Shown in pieces: positions 10,650 to 21,957 of a stretch of DNA of 62,000 nucleotides (position 1 is the first letter of the stretch; every line of letters begins with the position of its first letter). The notes below the pieces were generated by a model. The model saw only the letters and a program-made list of their open reading frames with translations, was not told where the DNA came from and ran no database searches. The stretch comes from Diphasiastrum complanatum. Lineage: Eukaryota > Streptophyta > Lycopodiopsida > Lycopodiales > Lycopodiaceae. Made by a program: the position numbers and the translations under genes. The DNA is taken from the NCBI GenBank assembly GCA_029204225.1, contig CM055100.1, positions 29,698,149-29,760,148 of the forward strand. Reading direction: 5' to 3'.

Positions 10650-11621
10650 CTATGTGCGCACTCGGCTTGATCTTCTGGGATGATGTGATTGATGAACCAC
10701 TCCCGGGACTTGTTGCTGGGTAGCAGCAACATCTTCGTCTGATTCGTTGTCTCGAAATGGGTCGACAATAGACACGCCTGAGCCAGAAGCTCGGACTGTC
10801 GTGCCAATGGCAGGAGATGTAGGTTCTTCTTGAGCAATATCCTTGTCTTTGAGGTCGACGAATTGATCCTCGATAAAGACTGTATCCCGGCTATACAAGA
10901 TCTGTTGGGTATCAGGATCGTACAGCTTGTAGGTGTTATCAGATGAAGTATATCCGATCAGGATGGTCTCGAGACCTTGGAAGTCCAATTTCTTCCTTGT
11001 GTCTTTTGGGATCTGCGCGTAGGCAATGCACCCGAACACTCTTAGGTTCTTCAAAGAAGGCTTAGAGCCTGTCCACACCTCGTGGGGTGTCTTTTATGAG
11101 AGGGCCTTGGTCAAACATTTGTTCTGGAGGTAAGCTGTAGTGGAGACAGCTTCAGCCCAGAATCTCTTAAGCAATGATGCATGCGATAGCATACACTTAG
11201 CAGATTCGACCAGAGTATGGTTCTTCCTCTCAGCTAAGCCATTAGACTGAGGACTGTAAGGAGTGATGGATTGCTGCTCAATGCATGGGCTTTGGCAGTA
11301 CTCCTTAATCTCAACAAAGATATATTCTCCACCGTTGTTTGACCTTAGGGCCTTGATCGTCCTTCCAGTCTCCTTTTTTGCACGCTCCTCGAAGATTTTG
11401 AGGCAGTTGAAGGCTTCCGATTTCTTCTTTATGAAATACACCATCGTCCTTATAGAGAATTTGTCAATAAAGGTTATGAAATACTTGGCATCCTTCAGCA
11501 AAGGATTTTTCATCGGGCCACAAATATCTGAATGTACAACGTCTAGTAATCCTCTAGCAATATGCTGATGGCTTGACTTAAATGGTTTCCTAGTCTGCTT
11601 ACCAACGTTGTACAGCAGCAT
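10650..11621 (-). pseudogene. Copia F integrase and linker to RT
   Basis: Two frames joined across a stop near 11092 cover the integrase core: VVHSDICGPM (first catalytic D), KALRSNNGGEYI, and NGLAERKNHTLVESAKCML (catalytic E). They continue through KPSLKNLRVFGCIAYAQIP and the linker KLYDPDTQQILYSRD, and reach RRSSRVRT. The second catalytic aspartate, expected in the S-D-N-G-G-E motif, is asparagine (RSNNGGEY), so strand transfer should be lost. The integrase would insert cDNA into the genome. Confidence 0.85.
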
Positions 11622-12632
11622 GGTTTAAATGACCAAGTCTATAATGCCAAAGTAAACTTTTATTTGAATGAATTGAAGTACTGAGAGCCTGACTAGAGGC
11701 AGAAAAACAATGACTTAATTTATACAAGTATCCATGTCTCTTTCCGAGTGCTAGGGTCTTGCTTGTCCTATCAACTACTTTACACTGATCACATTTGAAT
11801 TCTACTCTATGTCCTAGATCTGTGATTCTGCTTACAGAGAACAAGTTTGTAGATATCTTTGGTACATATAGGACTTTTGAGAGTAGCTTAGACTGATCAT
11901 TTGCAAAGCATAATCTTACTGTGCCTTCACCTTTAATAGCTTGTGTGCTATTGTCACCAAGGTGAACGAATTTCTGAGTACTGTAAGGTGTATAGGACTC
12001 GAAACAACCAATGAGGCTAGTCATGTGTTGAGTGGCTCTGAAATCCAGGAACCAAGAACTGTCGCTAGATGCTCCTTGATGGTTGGTCATGAAGGCATCA
12101 TGATCTATTTTTTGAATAGGCTGTGGAGCTTCTGTTGTTTTGTTTGCAGTATCTGCAGAACAGCTTCTTCTTTTGTACGGATTCGACCGTTCCTTGTTCT
12201 GAGCTGGGTTCTGGTCTGACTTTGATTGCTTCAAACCTTTTTTCTTGGTCTGCTTTGTCATGCTCTTGTTGGTGTACAAGGCATGAGAATCAGCTGAGGA
12301 ACTCGAGGCTTCATTCCTTCGCGTGTCTTCCTGCAACAACATAGTAATGACTCTCGAAAGAGTCAATTCTGGATGAGTCGTGATGATCATCACCCAGTTG
12401 TCATAAGAACTTGGCAAGCTTGTAAGCAGTTGTATCACTGTGTCTTGATCGTCTATGACAGATCCGACAGCGGCCATTATCTTAGCAGGTTCTTGAATTG
12501 CTTAATGTGATTTTGTAGAGAATCACCATTCCTCATCTTGAGGGAGTAGAATTTCTTCCTGAGATGTAGCTTGGAAGCTATATCTCGCACTTCGTATAGT
12601 GTAATCAAGATGTCCCAGACTTCTTTCGATGT
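11599..12632 (-). pseudogene. Copia F gag (C-terminal part) and protease
   Basis: The frame starts inside the gag UBN2-type region (MAAVGSVIDDQDTVIQLLTS, SSYDNWVMIITTHPELTLS; codons to 12632 add TSKEVWDIL with a stop between). It passes a basic NC-like region without a clear CCHC knuckle, then the protease DSSWFLDFRATQHMTSLIG. The usual D-S-G of the protease active site is changed to D-F-R. It continues through VLYVPKISTNLFSVSRITDLG into the integrase zinc-binding start LLWHYRLGHLNHAAVQRW. It overlaps the integrase piece in another frame near 11600. Confidence 0.85.
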
Positions 12633-13040
12633 CTAAGAGACAATCTATCTTGAAGAAATGAGATGGATGTTTATTTCCTTAGTTCTTTAGTTTTTGGTCC
12701 TAATGACCTTATTTGCACTAAAGGTAAAGTTAAAGATCAAGTTGTGACTGTGTGACAATGGCATCAGGAATGAATTCTGCGTTTATGGATTATGTTGTTC
12801 CTGATTTAGAATTGCACATACAGGACTACTATGAAAAAATAGAATTCCATGCTGTTGCATTAGCAAATGTGGATATTGTTCTCGGGCAACAATGGCATTT
12901 TGATAAGAATAAGTCATTGAAAATCGATTTTGCTGAAAAATCTTTATCTTTTATGCATGAGAATTCTTTAATTAAGATCATGGCTAGTTTAAGTGTTGAC
13001 ATTGAAAATATTAACCCTTATTCTAAACATGAACTTAATT
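12633..13040 (+). pseudogene. Gypsy-1 protease segment
   Basis: The frame from about 12640 reads toward KGKVKDQVVTV, the lead-in to a gypsy protease. After a one-base shift near 12745, MASGMNSAFMDYVV stands where DSGATHNFI-like active-site residues are expected, so the catalytic D appears to be A. Then come FHAVALANVDIVLGQQWHF and KSLKIDF, typical of the second half of a Ty3/gypsy protease. Beyond about 13040 the same open frame is only the antisense of copia B. Upstream gag lies inverted at 17579-18464, and downstream RT at 50440. Confidence 0.75.
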
Positions 13041-13049
13041 CTATTATGA

Positions 13050-13446
13050 AAAATTTAGTTTTTAAAAAGTGTACATCTAGTCCATTGTCCATTAATTGTC
13101 CTACACTAAGCAAGTTTCTTGAAATGGTAGAAACATACAAAACATTATCTAGATCTATCCTTTTACATGTGCCTAAGCAAAGAGGAATAGATCCTATGCC
13201 ATCTATCTTGCATGCTTGATCACTAGTAGTGTATATTGACTTCTTAGATTCATTACAAGATAGAAGAGTGGAGAAATAATGCTTGTTAAAAGACATGTGG
13301 GAACTAGCCCTACTATCTATCCACCATGTGTCTTGACTTGAAGTTGGTGTAGATGCAACCATCAAGGATGTATTGAGTCCATCCTCATCTTCTTCCTCTT
13401 GAGCAATGTTCCCTTGATCTCCATTTGCTTGTTGATTCTTCTTCAA
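13050..13446 (-). pseudogene. Copia B protease
   Basis: The frame carries DTWWIDSRASSHMSF, the protease active-site region. The usual D-S-G reads D-S-R, so activity is doubtful. The later segments are IDGIGSIPLCLG, LDNVLYVSTISRNLLSVGQL and MDNGLDVHF. This is the normal order for copia PR. The sequence stops matching copia at about 13040, where gypsy-1 begins. Codons of the same frame below 13040 are chance extension. Confidence 0.85.
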
Positions 13447-13455
13447 GTAGCATTC

Positions 13456-14240
13456 CTAGGCAAAGTGTCCTTTCTTTCCACAAAAGAAACACTTGATCTT
13501 TGCCTTGTTCTTCACCTTGCCTTTGGAAGTAGATCCTCCATTCTTCATCTCAGCCTCCTTTCTTTGATTCTTCTTGAATAGATGTTGCTTCTTCTTGCTT
13601 TTGGATGTAAAGTTTGCTTTCTCCTCTCCTCCATTAAGTGACATGCCATCCATCTTGTCTTGAGGTGTAGAAGCCTAGTCTCCTTGGCCACAAGAACATT
13701 GTGCAACTTTTCAATGGATGGAAGAGTGTCTTGAATAGCAAATGATTGGATTAAGTTGATGAACTCATCACCTAGGCCATTTAAGATGACTTGTACTAGC
13801 TCTTGATCTTGGATCTTCTCTCCTATTGCACTTAATTCCTTGTTAAGAGATTTGATCCTAAGGACATACTCTTGTCCACTCTCTTCACTTCTTTTCATGC
13901 TTTGGAAAACTTGATTTCTGAACATGAGTATTCTTGAAGTATCATTGCATTCCTAGATGCTCTTTAATGAATCCCAAGCCTCTTTGGATGAGGTACAAGA
14001 AGACACCTCTTTCAAGAGGTCATTGAATACATTTAACTTTATGCAATGTAGAGCTAATCTTGCTTTCTTCTTGTATTTGGCTTGTTCTTGGGGAGTTTGA
14101 GGCTCTTCCTCAACTCCTTGAGCTATGTCAAATAGATCATGGATCACTAGGAGTGATTCCATTCTCACTTTCCAAATGGAATAGTTTGTGGAAGTGAGTC
14201 TCTCACTTGATTCCATCAAATATCCACCCATGGATGACAT
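13456..14240 (-). pseudogene. Copia B gag
   Basis: The start MSSMGGYLMESSERLTSTNY at 14240 is followed by SIWKVRMESLLVIHDLFDI (the N-terminal copia gag motif), then UBN2-type helices (FRNQVFQSMKRSEESGQEY, DEFINLIQSFAIQDTLPSIE). A basic region leads to the zinc knuckle CFFCGKKGHFA, whose last cysteine would lie just beyond a stop near 13457. A stop near 13950 and a frameshift near 13670 break it. Gag would form the virus-like particle in the cytoplasm. Confidence 0.85.
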
Positions 14241-14812
14241 TGTAGAATGAATGTTCTTCTAAAAATCACAAAGATTTCTGAATTTTAAAAGATCTATGAA
14301 GGGCCTAAAGCTTACAAATATGCTTGTCTCTATCAAACTAGCACACAAGCTTGAATGATACACAAAGATCTTGCCAAAAACTCCTAGCTTTCACTCTCAC
14401 AAAAAAAATTGCTTCACACTTTTCTTATTGATTTCACTTCACTAAGGATCTGAACAAATCAGCCTCTAAGATCTGATCTTAGACTCTAAAAAAAAAATGC
14501 TTCAATGATCCAATACTCTATTTGGTCATAGACATTAGCTAGAATGAATCTAGATCAATACTATGCTTCAGAAAGCACAAAAAATGAACTAGTATTGTGA
14601 TTTTGGGACCAACAAACACAAAGTAACTTGAAATGAAAGTTGTTGTACGGTTTCACACGTGTGAAAGTACATACACAGCCTCCAAGTCGTTTTGATCCAA
14701 ATGAATTCAAGCTATCACTCTAGATGAACTCGCCCTCACTAGTATTGGCTAAAAACAAATTTTGCCAATGATCTTTACAAGATTTATGGTTCAATGGTCA
14801 CTCTCTTACTTA
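14241..14812 (-). other. Copia B 5' leader
   Basis: Untranslated leader between the primer-binding site and gag. It includes a TTCACACGTGTGAA palindrome at about 14655, the same motif that recurs in the LTR. Confidence 0.6.
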
Positions 14813-14824
14813 GCTCTGATACCA
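14813..14824 (-). other. Copia B primer-binding site
   Basis: GCTCTGATACCA on the plus strand is the reverse complement of TGGTATCAGAGC, complementary to the 3' end of initiator tRNA-Met. It touches the LTR start TG at 14825, as expected for a minus-strand copia element. Confidence 0.9.
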
Positions 14825-15689
14825 TGATAAATTTTACAGTTTTTAGGACAATAATAATTGTACTTAACAATCATAGAGAGTTATTGGTTGCTTAATCAAT
14901 GGATCTATCAAGTTCTACACATTAGATCTTGATCTAGATTCACTACACATGGATTTAAGCAAGAGCAATGGATCAACACATCATAAATAAGTGAGAGCAG
15001 CCTCACACGTGTGGAGTACTATCCACAGTACGGCCTGCACATGAAACAACAAGTACAATAGTCCTAGATAGCAATCACTCATAGAAATCACAAGACAAAT
15101 GACTAGAAATCTCACAAAAGTGTAGAATGCAAAAGTCTCATCAATCTTCTTAGCAAAATGATGATCCTTTTATGGATCAAGTACATCCACGAGTCTGGTA
15201 CAGTCCAGTAGGTCTTCACATGTGTGAAGAGTGCCACATCACTCAGATCTATCCATTTGATCCAATTTTTTATCCTTATCCAAAAGTTGACCTTCTAGAA
15301 TATGGCTAAAATCCAAAAAGCTAGTCTCCTAGAATATAAGAATATTTCCTACAAAATAGAATCTAAGGAAAATGGTCAACTCTTATCTTCTAGTACTCTA
15401 TACACACGTGTGAACATCCACTTGCCATGTGGGAGCATTTACTCATGCACATGCAAGGAAAAGCTAATTTCTAGGTGACTAGTCAACTTGACTAGAAAAT
15501 TAGTCATATCATGTTCACACTAATTAGATTGATACAAAATCAATTTAGATATATACAAGTATGAAAAGTACATCCTTTCACACGTGGGAATAGGCTCCAC
15601 ACATGTGAAATCAGATCATCAACATTATTCTAATGTTTGATCAATATTTACAATAACCAAGGTCAAGTGAGAAGTGACAATTTTCAACA
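14825..15689 (-). repeat. Copia B 5' LTR (865 bp)
   Basis: On the plus strand it begins TGATAAATTTTACAG and ends GACAATTTTCAACA. It aligns along its length with 46443-47298, with scattered substitutions and small gaps. It contains three exact CACGTG boxes (15006, 15415, 15581) and two CATGTG variants (15219, 15602), most inside longer palindromes such as TCACACGTGTG. These could be bHLH/bZIP sites in the LTR promoter; that is inference. Confidence 0.9.
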
Positions 15690-15889
15690 CAATTGAGAAG
15701 AAGATGCTACAGACCACCTTCATCGGAATGAGAGACATGGTTGCTAACATCTTCACTAAAGCCCTGGACAAAGGACTCTTTGAGAGACAAAGGAGCAGTC
15801 TTGGGATCGTAAAGCTATCATGCTTTGAGAGGGAGCTGAAACAACAAAACGTTTCTAATTACAAAGCCTTGCTAGCCTTCAGCCCTTAG
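15690..15889 (+). pseudogene. Copia A RNase H, C-terminal end
   Basis: The frame from 15691 reads EKKMLQTTFIGMRDMVANIF then TKALDKGLFERQRSSLGIV, the end of copia RNase H/pol (DIFTKAL signature). It resumes exactly where the frame at 46442 breaks off (…HLIRDLI), with copia B's LTRs and a duplicated AATT in between. It is therefore the right half of the target gene of copia B. Confidence 0.85.
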
Positions 15890-16879
15890 CCCGACGAAGA
15901 CATTCGCGAACTCGAAGATCTGGAGACACGAAGTGCGAAAAGTTTCGCAAACACAAAAGTCAAAGGAAACGAAGATGAACGATTTGCAAACACAAAAGTC
16001 AAAGGAGACGAAGACGAACGATTCGTGAACACGAAAGATCCACGAACGAGATTGCTTTGCGGTCCAGTACAAGAGAAAGGCATACGAGCAAAACGAAACC
16101 CATTTTGCCCTCACGCTCCAAAGAGTACCAACTAAGATCATGCAAGTACCCAGAAGTACAAATATCTGATCTGATGGTATGACGTCAACATATACATTTT
16201 AGATCGTGCCTAATCTGCCACTCTTGTAATTCCCTGATTAGTTGTAGATGTTTAATCACTCTAATCTTATATTCACATAGAGCAACCATACTTACTGGAT
16301 GATACTTGACATATAGATCAACAGAGTACACATACAGTGTAATAATGTAATAGTCTGAAGCTAGTAAGCAATCAAGACGAAAAATACAGAATACTTGTCC
16401 GCCTGCGTGCGAAGACAATTCTGTCTAGGATCCGAAGATCAACTGTCCACTAGTAAAGCGAGACGATTACTAATGAGAGAACCACATTTCTCTCATGCCA
16501 ATGCATTGCGTGGATATGCATGTAGTGCTCAAAAAATTAGAGAAAAAAAATTAATAGTTGATATTGTAGCCTTCGCGCACATATCAATTTGTGTCGTGTC
16601 TGATCTCGAATGCAAATGTTTTTGCTGTTAATCGCGTGTCTGAGTTTTTTCTTGTTCATTTTGAATTTTGCACTTTGGTTGAAACTATGTTGAATGCTGT
16701 ATTAATTTTATAAACGTAGATCAGTAGTGACTGACTACACTCTGGAGGTCTGTAAAAGTGATTCAGCTGGCAGTGTCCAGTGATCGCATCTAAACTCCAT
16801 CTAAGATGAAGAGAGTCATGCTTGATTCGCCTTCGCAAAAGTTTCGCGAATCCGACGAATTCATCAGTCATCACAACCA
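15890..16879. other. Probable 3' region of copia A, otherwise unassigned
   Basis: No coding similarity. 15945-16035 holds two copies of an approximately 45-bp phrase (AACACAAAAGTCAAAGGA...GACGAACGATT). LTR ends were not resolved; part of this should be the 3' LTR of copia A if that element was complete. Confidence 0.35.
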
Positions 16880-16975
16880 ACAGTAAAAAAAGGAATTAAA
16901 CCTTAATTCTGACAAAGTGAAAAATCAACGCTCAGGGCATCTACTTCGTTTATGTCGTCTGCTTTTGCTCTCTTC
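16880..16975 (-). repeat. Copia F/G-type pol-end fragment, inverted relative to the next LTR
   Basis: The sequence is nearly the same as 9680-9760 and lies in the same orientation, ending GCTCTCTTCATCT. It joins at CTTCATC to an LTR half pointing the opposite way, which is a microhomology fold-back junction. Confidence 0.65.
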
Positions 16976-17165
16976 ATCTATTAATGTTTGGCTACGTAAT
17001 CTAGAATGATCGTGATTTCTATCACTAAAGTTTTGTCATTCTGATAGGCGTAGTCATGCTTACGAAGAGAGTCGTATATTTCATTTCGCTGCGCACAAAC
17101 ATTTTCTTGTTCAAGTTCGTTTCTCGTTCGTGTTCATCATTTATTCTTCCCCTCTCTCTCTAACA
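16976..17165 (+). repeat. Partial 5' LTR of copia G
   Basis: This matches, in inverse orientation, the LTRs at 9185-9340 and 21958-22200. It ends ...CTCTCTAACA directly before a primer-binding site. The upstream part of the LTR is replaced by the inverted piece at 16880-16975. Confidence 0.75.
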
Positions 17166-17177
17166 TGGTATCAGAGC
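17166..17177 (+). other. Copia G primer-binding site
   Basis: TGGTATCAGAGC, complementary to the initiator tRNA-Met 3' end, immediately follows the LTR end at 17165. Confidence 0.9.
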
Positions 17178-17316
17178 TATTTTCATAGCTTGATAAGCTT
17201 CCACAGTACAAGAGTCTACTAGCCAATAGAGTAATTGTTTTCTTGTTCTATAAATATCAGATTTTCATACTTAAGTCACTGATAGTTTCTCCTATCACTT
17301 AGACTAATTCTTCCAC

Positions 17317-17568
17317 ATGGATTCCCAAGGAAAAGCTTGTCCTATCATGAACAAGCTTGATGGAGCCAATTACCATCTGTGGAAATTTAAGATGAAAACT
17401 GTACTAATGGCAAAAGAATTGTACGACGTTGTTACAGGTGCAGAAGGAAAACCCGAAGCGGACGACGCGACAATCGCCAGATGGAAGCTAAAGGATGGAA
17501 AAGCTTTCGCGCTGATCATCCTCAACATCACGGATACCCAGATCGGCCATGTATCCGAGGAGGTAGAA
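17317..17568 (+). pseudogene. Copia G gag, N-terminal part
   Basis: The start MDSQGKACPIMNKLDGANY is followed by HLWKFKMKTVLMAKELYDVV and ends TDTQIGHVSE. It aligns with F2 gag (21802 downward). After HVSE the sequence switches to antisense gypsy-1 gag. The next gag codons (TSKEVWDIL) are found at 12632 on the opposite strand in copia F, so F and G are one inverted-apart element. The start codon follows a 139-bp leader after the primer site. Confidence 0.85.
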
Positions 17569-17578
17569 GCTGGTTTTT

Positions 17579-18464
17579 TTATGCAATCTCGTGCAAGATG
17601 ACCCTCACCATTGCACTTGAAGCACAGGTTCTTCTTACGAGCTTCAGCCTTATCGATGCCACCCTGATTGTTTTTAAAGTTTTTCTTTGTTTTATTAGGA
17701 TTATTAGAATTGGGATGTGTTTCACTAACATTTTTCCTATCCTTCCTCTTAGATTGAAAAACTTTTTTCTGCTCATTAGGTTGTTGACCCCTAGGTGGCT
17801 TAGGTGTGTTATCGAAAAACTTTGCAGCCCTAATAGCATCCTCAAGGGTTTTTGGATGGTTCGTACGAGCATCCACTTGATAATCTTTTGGTAACCCATC
17901 AATAAACATTAACATTTGTACTTTGGGTAGAATGTCACTATAAAGTGGATTCAAGTACTCATGAAAATCCTGAATAAACTGTTCCAAACCTTTATTCATT
18001 GTTATATGACTCAACTTTTGAAAGTGTTCATAGTCATCTAACAATGGTAGAAAGTATTCCCTAAATACTATGCAAAAATCTTCTCATGTACAAGGTTGAT
18101 TGCCTCTTGCAACTAGGTCATCCCACCATACTAAGGCTCTTCCCTCAAGGAACATAGTAACAGTGGATAACTTTTCACATTCTGGGAATTGGTTCATGCC
18201 AAAGTATTTGTTCCAAACATTAAGCCATGAACTTACCACTTGCAAGTTCCTATCTTTCTTTTCTCCCTTAAACAATTTTACGGGAGGTGGAACTACATGC
18301 TTCTTCTGGTTTGCTAACCTGGACTCCAAGTCTTGCTTCTTTTGATTAGTTACAAGAACCTGTTTATTAGTGGCTTGAATTTGTTGATATAAATGTTCAA
18401 GAGCTTGTGCCCCATTGGATGGGTTTGATAAATCAAAAGTTGGGTTATCATTGGTTTGATCCAT
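17579..18464 (-). pseudogene. Gypsy-1 gag
   Basis: The first frame (18464-18084) starts MDQTNDNPTFDLSNPSNGAQ, has a coiled-coil-like Q/K stretch, then PPPVKLFKGEKKDRNLQVV and FLEGRALVWWDDL, the retrotransposon gag core. After a stop and shift the second frame (18044-17579) has LEQFIQDFHEYLNPLYSDIL and FIDGLPKDYQ, then a basic segment, then the zinc knuckle CFKCNGEGHLARDC (CX2CX4HX4C, complete). It ends at 17579 where copia G begins; the protease continues at 12633 on the plus strand. Confidence 0.88.
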
Positions 18465-19503
18465 TGGTGTTGCTTGTGTGTTTTCCTATTATGCAAATAT
18501 AACAACAAGGGCTTAAATTAGAATGATAAAAATGTTTTAATTCTTACATCCAATGCAAATAAAAAGCATTTTACTTCTACTCATTCAATCTTATTATTTG
18601 TAAGCTCAATCCAAGCCTACAATTTGCAAGCTCAATCCAAGCTTAAGAGAACAACTACAACAAGCTATTTTTGTCTTAATCCAAAGCAAAAATGAAAACC
18701 AAATCTTTATGTAAACTTAAATTGACTAATTCCAAATTAAACTTTACATAAAGATCCCAATCCAATTCTATTTCTATTTGTCACTACAAAAGAAACCAAA
18801 ATTTTCACATTTCTCACTATTTTAGATCTCCAAATCCATGTAACTAGTGTCTAGAAAAGAAAAATTAATGAAGCTTTATAAAACCTTCAAGTTTCATATC
18901 TGATTTTTAGATTTACAGGTCTGAAAATCAAAACTTCATAATGACAAGAAACAAAATTTCAAAACTTATTTTATACACAAAGTTACACTGCCATTCCTTT
19001 CCTACATTGCCATCTTCATGAAACTAGGAGATAGAAAGGTGTAACTAATGAAGTTTAAATGAAAACTTTACTTTTTAGATCTGATTTTCAGATTTAGGGT
19101 CTGAAAAAAAGAACTTCAAAATGAAAATCAAAACTTCAAACACTTCATTTATGCAAAAAAAAGCACTAGTTGTGATCAAAACACATAGCTAGAATCAATC
19201 TTTTTGCAAAAAAAAAGTTTGTATATGTAGAGGAAGACTTCCTTTTACCATCCCACAAATCTTTTTTCAGAACTTTTAAAAACCCAAAGCCCACTTTAAA
19301 ACTTCTCTAACATGATAAAAAATCAACCCCTAAACAATTTTATAAGGATCACTACTCTTTTCTTAAGAAGAATAGATTCATTGGGTACTCCAACTACAAG
19401 CTTCCTACAACTAGGAAAGCCAATAATCCTTCCCAAAAATAAATTTAATTGGTGATCTTAATAGAACTTGAAGAAGTTTACAAAGGTTGCCATCCTTTGT
19501 CTA
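18465..19503 (-). other. Gypsy-1 5' leader
   Basis: Roughly 1 kb of AT-rich sequence between primer site and gag with no open frame of interest. It contains diverged direct repeats of about 180 bp (for example TTCAGATTTA/AAACTTCA phrases near 18900 and 19090). Confidence 0.6.
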
Positions 19504-19515
19504 GCTCTGATACCA
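19504..19515 (-). other. Gypsy-1 primer-binding site
   Basis: GCTCTGATACCA on the plus strand, the reverse complement of the tRNA-Met type site, placed upstream of gypsy-1 gag in minus orientation. Confidence 0.85.
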
Positions 19516-20438
<923 letters not shown>

Positions 20439-20439
20439 G

Positions 20440-20457
20440 TGGCGCCGATGCTAGGGA
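20440..20457 (+). other. Primer-binding site, gypsy-3 family
   Basis: TGGCGCCGATGCTAGGGA, the plant gypsy TGGCGCC-type primer site, one base after the LTR end. Confidence 0.8.
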
Positions 20458-20963
20458 TAGATTTCCACTAACTAGTTTAGTTGCATTTTAGCTATTTTCT
20501 TGTTTTTTAGAGTAGTTTTAGGTAAATTTTTGGGAGTTTAGAGTTACTTTCTATTTTTTTGTGTTTGGACTATTCACAACTAGCGGAGGAGGTGTGAGAG
20601 GGTAGAGGAGGTCCTAAACAGCCTCTAAGGGCTTGAAACCTTAAACCAACTAGCCAAAAAAACCCAAAAAAAAAACACACCAATCTACATTTTGGAGAGA
20701 AAAAGAGCTTAAAATCTCTTCAGATTTTTAAACCAGTGTGAATTAGCCCTTGCATGGTTGGCAGCAGCTCAAGGGTACTGTCCGAGACCTGCATAGAAGC
20801 CTGCGAGAGTTAGTTCCAAGTAGATTGCAAAAATCAGAGAAAAATCATAAAAAATCCTTGAAAAAATCCAAAAAAAATCTAAATCTTCAATAGAACTCTC
20901 GCAGAGCCCTCTGAAGTTCCATCTCAGTGAGACCAGGACACAGAGAAGCTTGCGAGAGTTAGT
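20458..20963 (+). other. Gypsy-3-family leader fragment
   Basis: Leader sequence homologous to 40450-40990 (ACTAACTAGTTTAGTTG phrase near 20468 and 40460; repeated GCGAGAGTTAGTT). It is cut near 20960 by copia F2. Confidence 0.6.
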
Positions 20964-21802
20964 TTAGTGTCTGAGTGCATGTGTGAGAGTGTGAACATAT
21001 TTATTGGTATTGTAGGGTGTATAGGACTCGAAACAGCCAATGGGACTGGCCATATGTTGAGTGACACCGGAATCCAGAAACCAGGAACTATCGCTAAATG
21101 CTCCTTGATGGCTGGTCATGAAGGCATCATGATCCGCTTCTTGAATAGGTTGTGGAGCTTCTGTAGCTGCATTTGCCACTTGATTTGACTATTGTACAAG
21201 GCATGAGAATCAGTTGAGAAACTTGAGGCTTTGTTCCTCCACATGTCTTCCTGTAACAACATAGTAATGACTCTCGCAAGAGTCAGTTCTAGATGTGTTG
21301 TGATGATCATCACTCAGCTGTCATATGAGCTTGACAAGCTTGTAGGCAGTTGCATCACTACGTCTTGATCGTCTATGACAGATCCGACAGCGGCCATTTG
21401 CTTCAGCAGGTTCTTGAATTGGTTGATGTGATTCTACAGGGAATCACCATTCACCATCTTAAGGGGGTAAAATATCTTCCTAAGATGTAGCTTGGAAGCT
21501 ATATCTCACACTTCATATAGTGTGCTCAAGATGTCCCAGACTTCCTTGGATGTCTGGGCCTCGGAAACATGGCCGATCTGGGTATCCGAAATGTTGAGGA
21601 TGATCAGCGCGAATGCTTTGCCATCCTTCAGCTTCCATCTGGCGATTGTTGCGTCGTCTACTTCGGGTTTCCATTCTGCGCCTATAACAACATCATACAA
21701 TTATTTAGCCATTAGTATAGTTTTCATCTTAAATTTTCATAGATGGTAATTGGCCCCATCAAGCTTGTCCATGATAGGACTGGCTTTCCCTTGGGAATCC
21801 AT
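20964..21802 (-). pseudogene. Copia F2 gag and start of protease
   Basis: Gag begins at 21802 (MDSQGKASPIMDKLDGANYH, with stops after). The better-preserved segment YDVVIGAEWKPEVDDATIAR, then TDTQIGHVSEAQTSKEVWDIL, gives the uninterrupted reference for the F/G breakpoint. After more stops it reaches protease SSWFLDSGVTQHMASPIG, with the active-site DSG intact here, and breaks off at about 20964 against the gypsy leader. It is the same family as copia F and G. Confidence 0.85.
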
Positions 21803-21944
21803 GTGGAAGATTAGTCTAGGTGATAAAAAAAAATATCAGTGACTTAAGTATGAAAATCTAGTACTAAATTACAGAACAAGAAGACAATTACTCTATCCAT
21901 TGGTAGAGTCTTGTACTGTGGAAGCTTATCAGGCTACATAACAT

Positions 21945-21957
21945 GTCTTTGATACCA
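21945..21957 (-). other. Copia F2 primer-binding site
   Basis: GTCTTTGATACCA is the reverse complement of TGGTATCAAAGAC, a slightly changed tRNA-Met site, adjacent to the LTR start at 21958. Confidence 0.8.

Larger units (their letters stand above)
9120..12632 (-). mobile_element. Copia F, 3' part of a Ty1/copia retrotransposon
   Basis: From right to left the element reads gag (partial), protease, integrase, a shortened RT, then an LTR at about 9120-9680. RNase H is missing. Its 5' end is cut at 12632, inside gag, at the codons for TSKEVWDIL. The missing start of gag, with primer site and LTR, is found inverted at 16976-17568 (copia G). The pieces align with copia F2 (20964-22549) with only about four bases unaccounted for. 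The element carries several stops and cannot be autonomous. Confidence 0.8.
13040..15689 (-). mobile_element. Copia B, 5' half (LTR, gag, protease)
   Basis: From right to left: 5' LTR 14825-15689, primer-binding site 14813-14824, gag 14240-13456, protease 13446 to about 13050. The element is cut inside the protease-to-integrase region at 13040. Its continuation (integrase, RT, RNase H, polypurine tract, 3' LTR) lies at 46443-50440 in the same orientation. The flanking target bases CAATT (15690-15694) and TAATT (46438-46442) differ by one base, and the interrupted host reading frame resumes across them, so these are two halves of one insertion. Confidence 0.8.

Noticed and set aside
13050-13219. 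Plus-strand continuation of the gypsy-1 protease frame to 13219
   Set aside because: The minus strand here encodes clear copia protease (VLYVSTISRNLLSVGQL), so the plus-strand codons are its antisense.
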